Both the position numbers and the translations under genes were made by a program. Positions 5,346 to 7,488 of a stretch of DNA of 7,488 nt are shown one piece after another. Below the pieces are notes generated by a model. It saw nothing but the letters and a program-made list of their open reading frames with translations, was not told the DNA's origin and did no database searches. This stretch comes from Citrobacter freundii (lineage in GTDB: Bacteria; Bacteroidota; Bacteroidia; Chitinophagales; Chitinophagaceae), in contig QFQQ01000137.1 of the NCBI GenBank assembly GCA_003243445.1, positions 1-7,488 of the forward strand, read 5' to 3'. The first letter of the stretch is position 1. Each line of letters opens with the position of its first letter.

Positions 5346-6338
5346 TTGCAAACAGCCAGTCAAAATCTCCGCATTCAAAAATGGGTTGCCGGTATCTCTG
5401 TGGTACTGCTGGTGGTAAAGTTTGTCGCGTATTTCTTCACCCGATCCGTTTCCATTCTTACAGACGCACTGGAGAGTATCGTAAACGTTGCGGCAGGTTT
5501 TATCGGTTTATACAGTTTATATGTTGCGGCAAAGCCGAGGGATGCGGATCATCCTTATGGTCATGGCAAAGCTGAATTCCTTTCAGCGGCTGTGGAGGGG
5601 ACAATGATCGGAATTGCCGGGGTGGTGATCTTGTATAATGCCGTGCTTGGTCTTATTCACCCGGTTGAATTAAAGAAGTTGGATACGGGGATCTGGCTGG
5701 TAGCGTTTACAGCAGTCGTTAACTTCCTGGTGGGTTTGTATTGTGAGCGGATTGGTACAAAAAACAATTCAGCGGCATTGACGGCCAGCGGTAAACATCT
5801 TCAAACCGATACATTGACCACGGGCGGGATCATTGCCGGTCTGGTCCTTCTTTATTTTACCAAACTCAACTGGATCGATGCGGTAGTGGCAATGATCTTT
5901 GGTGTATGGATCATCATCACGGGTTATCGCATTGTACGTACTTCCATCGCGGGTATTATGGATGAGGCAGATATCAAGCTGCTGACCAAACTGGTGCAGC
6001 TCCTGAATGCCAACCGCCGCGTGAACTGGATCGATCTGCACAACCTGCGCGTGATCAAGTACGGCAGCATTTTGCATATCGATTGCCACCTGACGGTGCC
6101 CTGGTACCTGGATGTGAACCAGGCCCATGAGGAGATCGATGCACTGACAGCACTTGTCCGCGCGGAGTTCGGTGAATCCGTGGAGTTTTTCGTCCACTCA
6201 GATGGCTGCCTCCCCAGCTCCTGCCCGATCTGCGATAAAATGGAATGTCCGGTCCGAAAGCATAATTTTGAGCGGAAAATTGAATGGACGCTGGAGAATA
6301 TTGTCCGGAATGAAAAGCACAGCCTGCAGTCGAAGTAA
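5346..6338 (+). CDS. Cation diffusion facilitator family transporter
   Basis: This inner-membrane divalent-metal/proton antiporter, 330 residues long, probably exports Zn, Fe or a similar ion from the cytosol. Hallmarks are LTDALESIVN in the second membrane helix (Asp40), HPYGHGKAE (69-77), and HxxxD in the fifth helix (His151, Asp155). Asp40, His151 and Asp155 match three of the four transport-site ligands of E. coli FieF; the fourth (its Asp49) is Ser44 here, so the selectivity is uncertain. A cytosolic dimerisation domain runs from about 205 to 285. An unusual tail follows with Cys288, Cys293, Cys296 and Cys301 plus His284 and His306, possibly a metal-sensing site. The start is TTG at 5346; the first in-frame ATG is far inside the protein and a stop codon lies at 5334. 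There is no Shine-Dalgarno sequence. Confidence 0.93.
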   Translation: MQTASQNLRIQKWVAGISVVLLVVKFVAYFFTRSVSILTDALESIVNVAAGFIGLYSLYVAAKPRDADHPYGHGKAEFLSAAVEGTMIGIAGVVILYNAVLGLIHPVELKKLDTGIWLVAFTAVVNFLVGLYCERIGTKNNSAALTASGKHLQTDTLTTGGIIAGLVLLYFTKLNWIDAVVAMIFGVWIIITGYRIVRTSIAGIMDEADIKLLTKLVQLLNANRRVNWIDLHNLRVIKYGSILHIDCHLTVPWYLDVNQAHEEIDALTALVRAEFGESVEFFVHSDGCLPSSCPICDKMECPVRKHNFERKIEWTLENIVRNEKHSLQSK

Positions 6339-6400
6339 AAAGTCACCCCGCCTGCCAGTCCGGAAAATTCTCAATCGACAAGCGGGGTTAATTTTTACTT
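6333..6400 (+). terminator. Inverted repeat/terminator overlapping the transporter stop codon
   Basis: AAGTAAAAA (6333-6341) pairs with TTTTTACTT (6392-6400), and inside it ACCCCGC (6345-6351) pairs with GCGGGGT (6382-6388). A 3-nt internal loop separates the stems, and the hairpin loop is 30 nt. The TAA stop codon (6336-6338) is inside the left arm. A GC-rich stem followed by TTAATTTTT fits an intrinsic terminator, although the loop is long. The right arm also contains the promoter-like box for the OsmC gene. Confidence 0.6.
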
Positions 6401-6403
6401 TTG
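6396..6403 (+). promoter_or_regulatory. Candidate -7 box (TACTTTTG) for the OsmC-Rrf2 operon
   Basis: TACTTTTG matches TAnnTTTG and lies inside the repeated 16-mer TTTTTACTTTTGACTT (6392-6407). It predicts a transcript start near 6408 and a leader of about 38 nt before the ATG at 6446. The leader contains CACTAACAATTAA (6424-6436), also found at 1548-1560. No -33 TTTG is evident. Confidence 0.4.
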
Positions 6404-6445
6404 ACTTGATCTCATTATTAAAGCACTAACAATTAATATATTGAA

Positions 6446-6847
6446 ATGGCAATGAAGACGACCACCACCTGGATCAAAGGGCAGGAATTTGAAAGCGAGC
6501 ATGAAGGCAACAGGATAAAGGTAGATGGTGACAAGAAGAATGGTCATGGACCCAAGGCCTTGTTATTATCCGGGCTGGCAGGCTGCTCGGGTATCGATGT
6601 CGTGGATATCCTGCACAAAATGAAGGTGGAATTTTCTGATTTTTCGATAGACGTGGAGGCTGATCAAACTGAAGAGCATCCAAAAGTGTTTAAAGATATA
6701 CAGATCACTTACCGTCTGAAGACCGCTGCTGATAATCTTGAGAAAGTAAAAAAAGCGATCAACTTGTCATTGGATAAATATTGCGGTGTATCGGCCATGT
6801 TAAAAAAGAACTCGGCCATCAACTATACCGTTGAAATTCTTAATTAA
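6446..6847 (+). CDS. OsmC family protein (thiol-dependent peroxide reductase type)
   Basis: This 133-residue cytosolic protein belongs to the OsmC/Ohr superfamily, whose members reduce organic hydroperoxides with a cysteine pair. Cys47 in LAGCSGIDVVDIL and Cys113 in KYCGVSAML sit at the two conserved active-site positions. The GPKALLLSGLAGC helix and the closing beta strand (INYTVEIL) complete the fold, and the length is normal. The subgroup looks closer to YhfA-like OsmC proteins than to Ohr, so the natural substrate is unclear. The ATG at 6446 is used; an ATG two codons later is possible. The Rrf2 gene starts 2 nt after the stop codon, so the two are almost certainly co-transcribed and probably linked in redox control. 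Confidence 0.92.
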   Translation: MAMKTTTTWIKGQEFESEHEGNRIKVDGDKKNGHGPKALLLSGLAGCSGIDVVDILHKMKVEFSDFSIDVEADQTEEHPKVFKDIQITYRLKTAADNLEKVKKAINLSLDKYCGVSAMLKKNSAINYTVEILN

Positions 6848-6849
6848 TT

Positions 6850-7260
6850 ATGCTTTCAAAGAAATCACAGTACGCGTTCAAGGCTTTAGGATACCTCACA
6901 GAGAAATACAATGAAGGTCCGATCCTTATCTCGGAAATTGCGAAGAAGAAAAAGATCCCGCTGAAATTCCTGGAGAATATCCTGCTGGAATTAAAAAAAG
7001 CGGATATCCTTGACAGCAAGAAGGGAAAAGGCGGCGGTTATTTCCTGAAGAAAAGCCCTGAGAAAACAAAGGTGGCAACGATCATCCGCCTGGTGAATGG
7101 TCCGATCTCTATGCTGCCCTGCGTGAGCCTGTATTTTTATGAGCGCTGTAAAAATTGTAACGAAAAGCATTGTGGTCTGCACGATATGATGATCGAGGTA
7201 AGGGACGCAACGTTGAATATTGTGGAGAACAGGACGCTGAAAGACCTGGTGGATTATTGA
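6850..7260 (+). CDS. Rrf2 family transcriptional regulator
   Basis: This 136-residue winged-helix regulator of the Rrf2 family (relatives: IscR, NsrR, CymR) binds DNA as a dimer. The opening MLSKKSQYAFKALGYL, the recognition helix region (IPLKFLENILLELKKADIL, 36-54) and the wing KGKGGGYFL (58-66) are typical. Four cysteines, Cys91, Cys100, Cys103 and Cys108, with His107 and His111, lie where IscR and NsrR hold an Fe-S cluster. The spacing (x8, x2, x4) differs from the three-Cys x5-x5 pattern of those proteins, so a cluster, zinc or a thiol switch are all possible. It is probably autoregulated with the OsmC gene 2 nt upstream, which is inference. An intrinsic terminator follows at 7284-7317. 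Confidence 0.93.
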   Translation: MLSKKSQYAFKALGYLTEKYNEGPILISEIAKKKKIPLKFLENILLELKKADILDSKKGKGGGYFLKKSPEKTKVATIIRLVNGPISMLPCVSLYFYERCKNCNEKHCGLHDMMIEVRDATLNIVENRTLKDLVDY

Positions 7261-7283
7261 GTTTGTTTAGAGATAAATTTAGT

Positions 7284-7317
7284 AAAAGGCGTAACGGAGT
7301 TGATCTGTTACGCTTTT
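7284..7317 (+). terminator. Intrinsic terminator of the OsmC-Rrf2 operon
   Basis: GCGTAAC (7289-7295) pairs with GTTACGC (7307-7313) around an 11-nt loop, extended by a G-U pair and A/T pairs from the flanking AAAA and TTTT. TTTT directly follows the stem. It lies 24 nt past the Rrf2 stop codon. Confidence 0.8.
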
Positions 7318-7334
7318 GTCTTTAAGTGTGATAA

Positions 7335-7488
7335 TGGAGGAGTGCGCGGTCAACGCTCTTTTAATAGAAGGTCCTCGTCTAACAGATCCGGTTTGCTTGC
7401 AAACCCTCGACGAATGCCTTTCATTCGCAATCTCCTCCACCCACAATTGAAATTGTGGGCTATGTGGTCGTTGAGTTTCGGCGAATTA
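7335..7488. repeat. Multi-hairpin REP-like element, cut by the window edge
   Basis: Several perfect stems occur close together. TGGAGGAG (7335-7342) pairs with CTCCTCCA (7432-7439) and encloses TCGTC/GACGA (7375-7379, 7409-7413), GGTTTGC-TT-GCAAACC (7390-7405) and CGAATG/CATTCG (7411-7416, 7422-7427). Next is CCCACAATT-GA-AATTGTGGG (7440-7459), followed by CTATG. The last hairpin resembles REP-type palindromes linked to RAYT transposases in other bacteria; that link is inference, as no transposase is in the window. Short open frames cross it on both strands: 7334-7450 plus (38 codons), and a minus-strand frame with its stop at 7350-7352 that is still open at the edge. Neither matches a family I know. 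Confidence 0.5.

Noticed and set aside
5195..5575. 126-codon frame between sodA and the exporter
   Set aside because: It overlaps the ends of two well-supported genes in another frame, and its translation is low-complexity with many Cys/Arg.
4471..7260. A novel defence or secretion system in the right half
   Set aside because: Every gene belongs to a well-known housekeeping, metal or redox family and none has defence-type domains.
7334..7450. 38-codon plus-strand open frame as a small protein gene
   Set aside because: It lies entirely within the hairpin cluster, has no ribosome binding site or family match, and the opposite strand is equally open.

Overview
The window looks chromosomal and comes from a Bacteroidota genome, most likely family Chitinophagaceae. 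I infer this from a short (290-residue) RpoD that lacks region 1.1 and begins MSMRQLKITKSITNRES, from promoter-like boxes matching the Bacteroidota -7 consensus TAnnTTTG, from the absence of clear Shine-Dalgarno sequences, and from a gene set typical of that family. No phage, transposase or defence gene is visible.

Layout. Positions 1-523 hold no gene. They carry a large palindromic repeat (perfect 79-bp arms at 1-79 and 278-356), a 50-bp tandem duplication (307-406), and paired small hairpins downstream of rpoD. The sigma factor gene lies on the minus strand at 524-1396. A 416-bp intergenic region with a nested hairpin separates it from a divergent START-like (SRPBCC) gene at 1813-2190. That gene converges on an unrecognised minus-strand gene (2302-2913) across a long hairpin built from 9-bp units. 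From 2966 onward every gene is on the plus strand: an LptF/LptG permease and an exported Mn-type superoxide dismutase (probably co-transcribed), a cation diffusion facilitator, then an OsmC-family protein and an Rrf2 regulator separated by 2 bp. The last 228 bases hold an intrinsic terminator and a structured, REP-like element cut by the window edge.

How the genes relate. The right half has a redox and metal flavour: an envelope superoxide dismutase, a divalent-metal exporter with a cysteine-rich tail, a thiol peroxidase-type OsmC protein, and a cysteine-bearing Rrf2 regulator in the same operon as OsmC. That these form one response is inference. The LptF/G permease belongs to LPS transport and may share only its transcript with sodA.

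Most of the unusual content is intergenic. Several inverted repeats are built from short units with a 9-bp period (GGATTnnnn near the left end, GGTTnnnnn at 2198-2301). Two genes have a TAnnTTTG box exactly 4 nt before the start codon, which suggests leaderless mRNAs. I found no evidence of a new defence or mobile system in the coding part.
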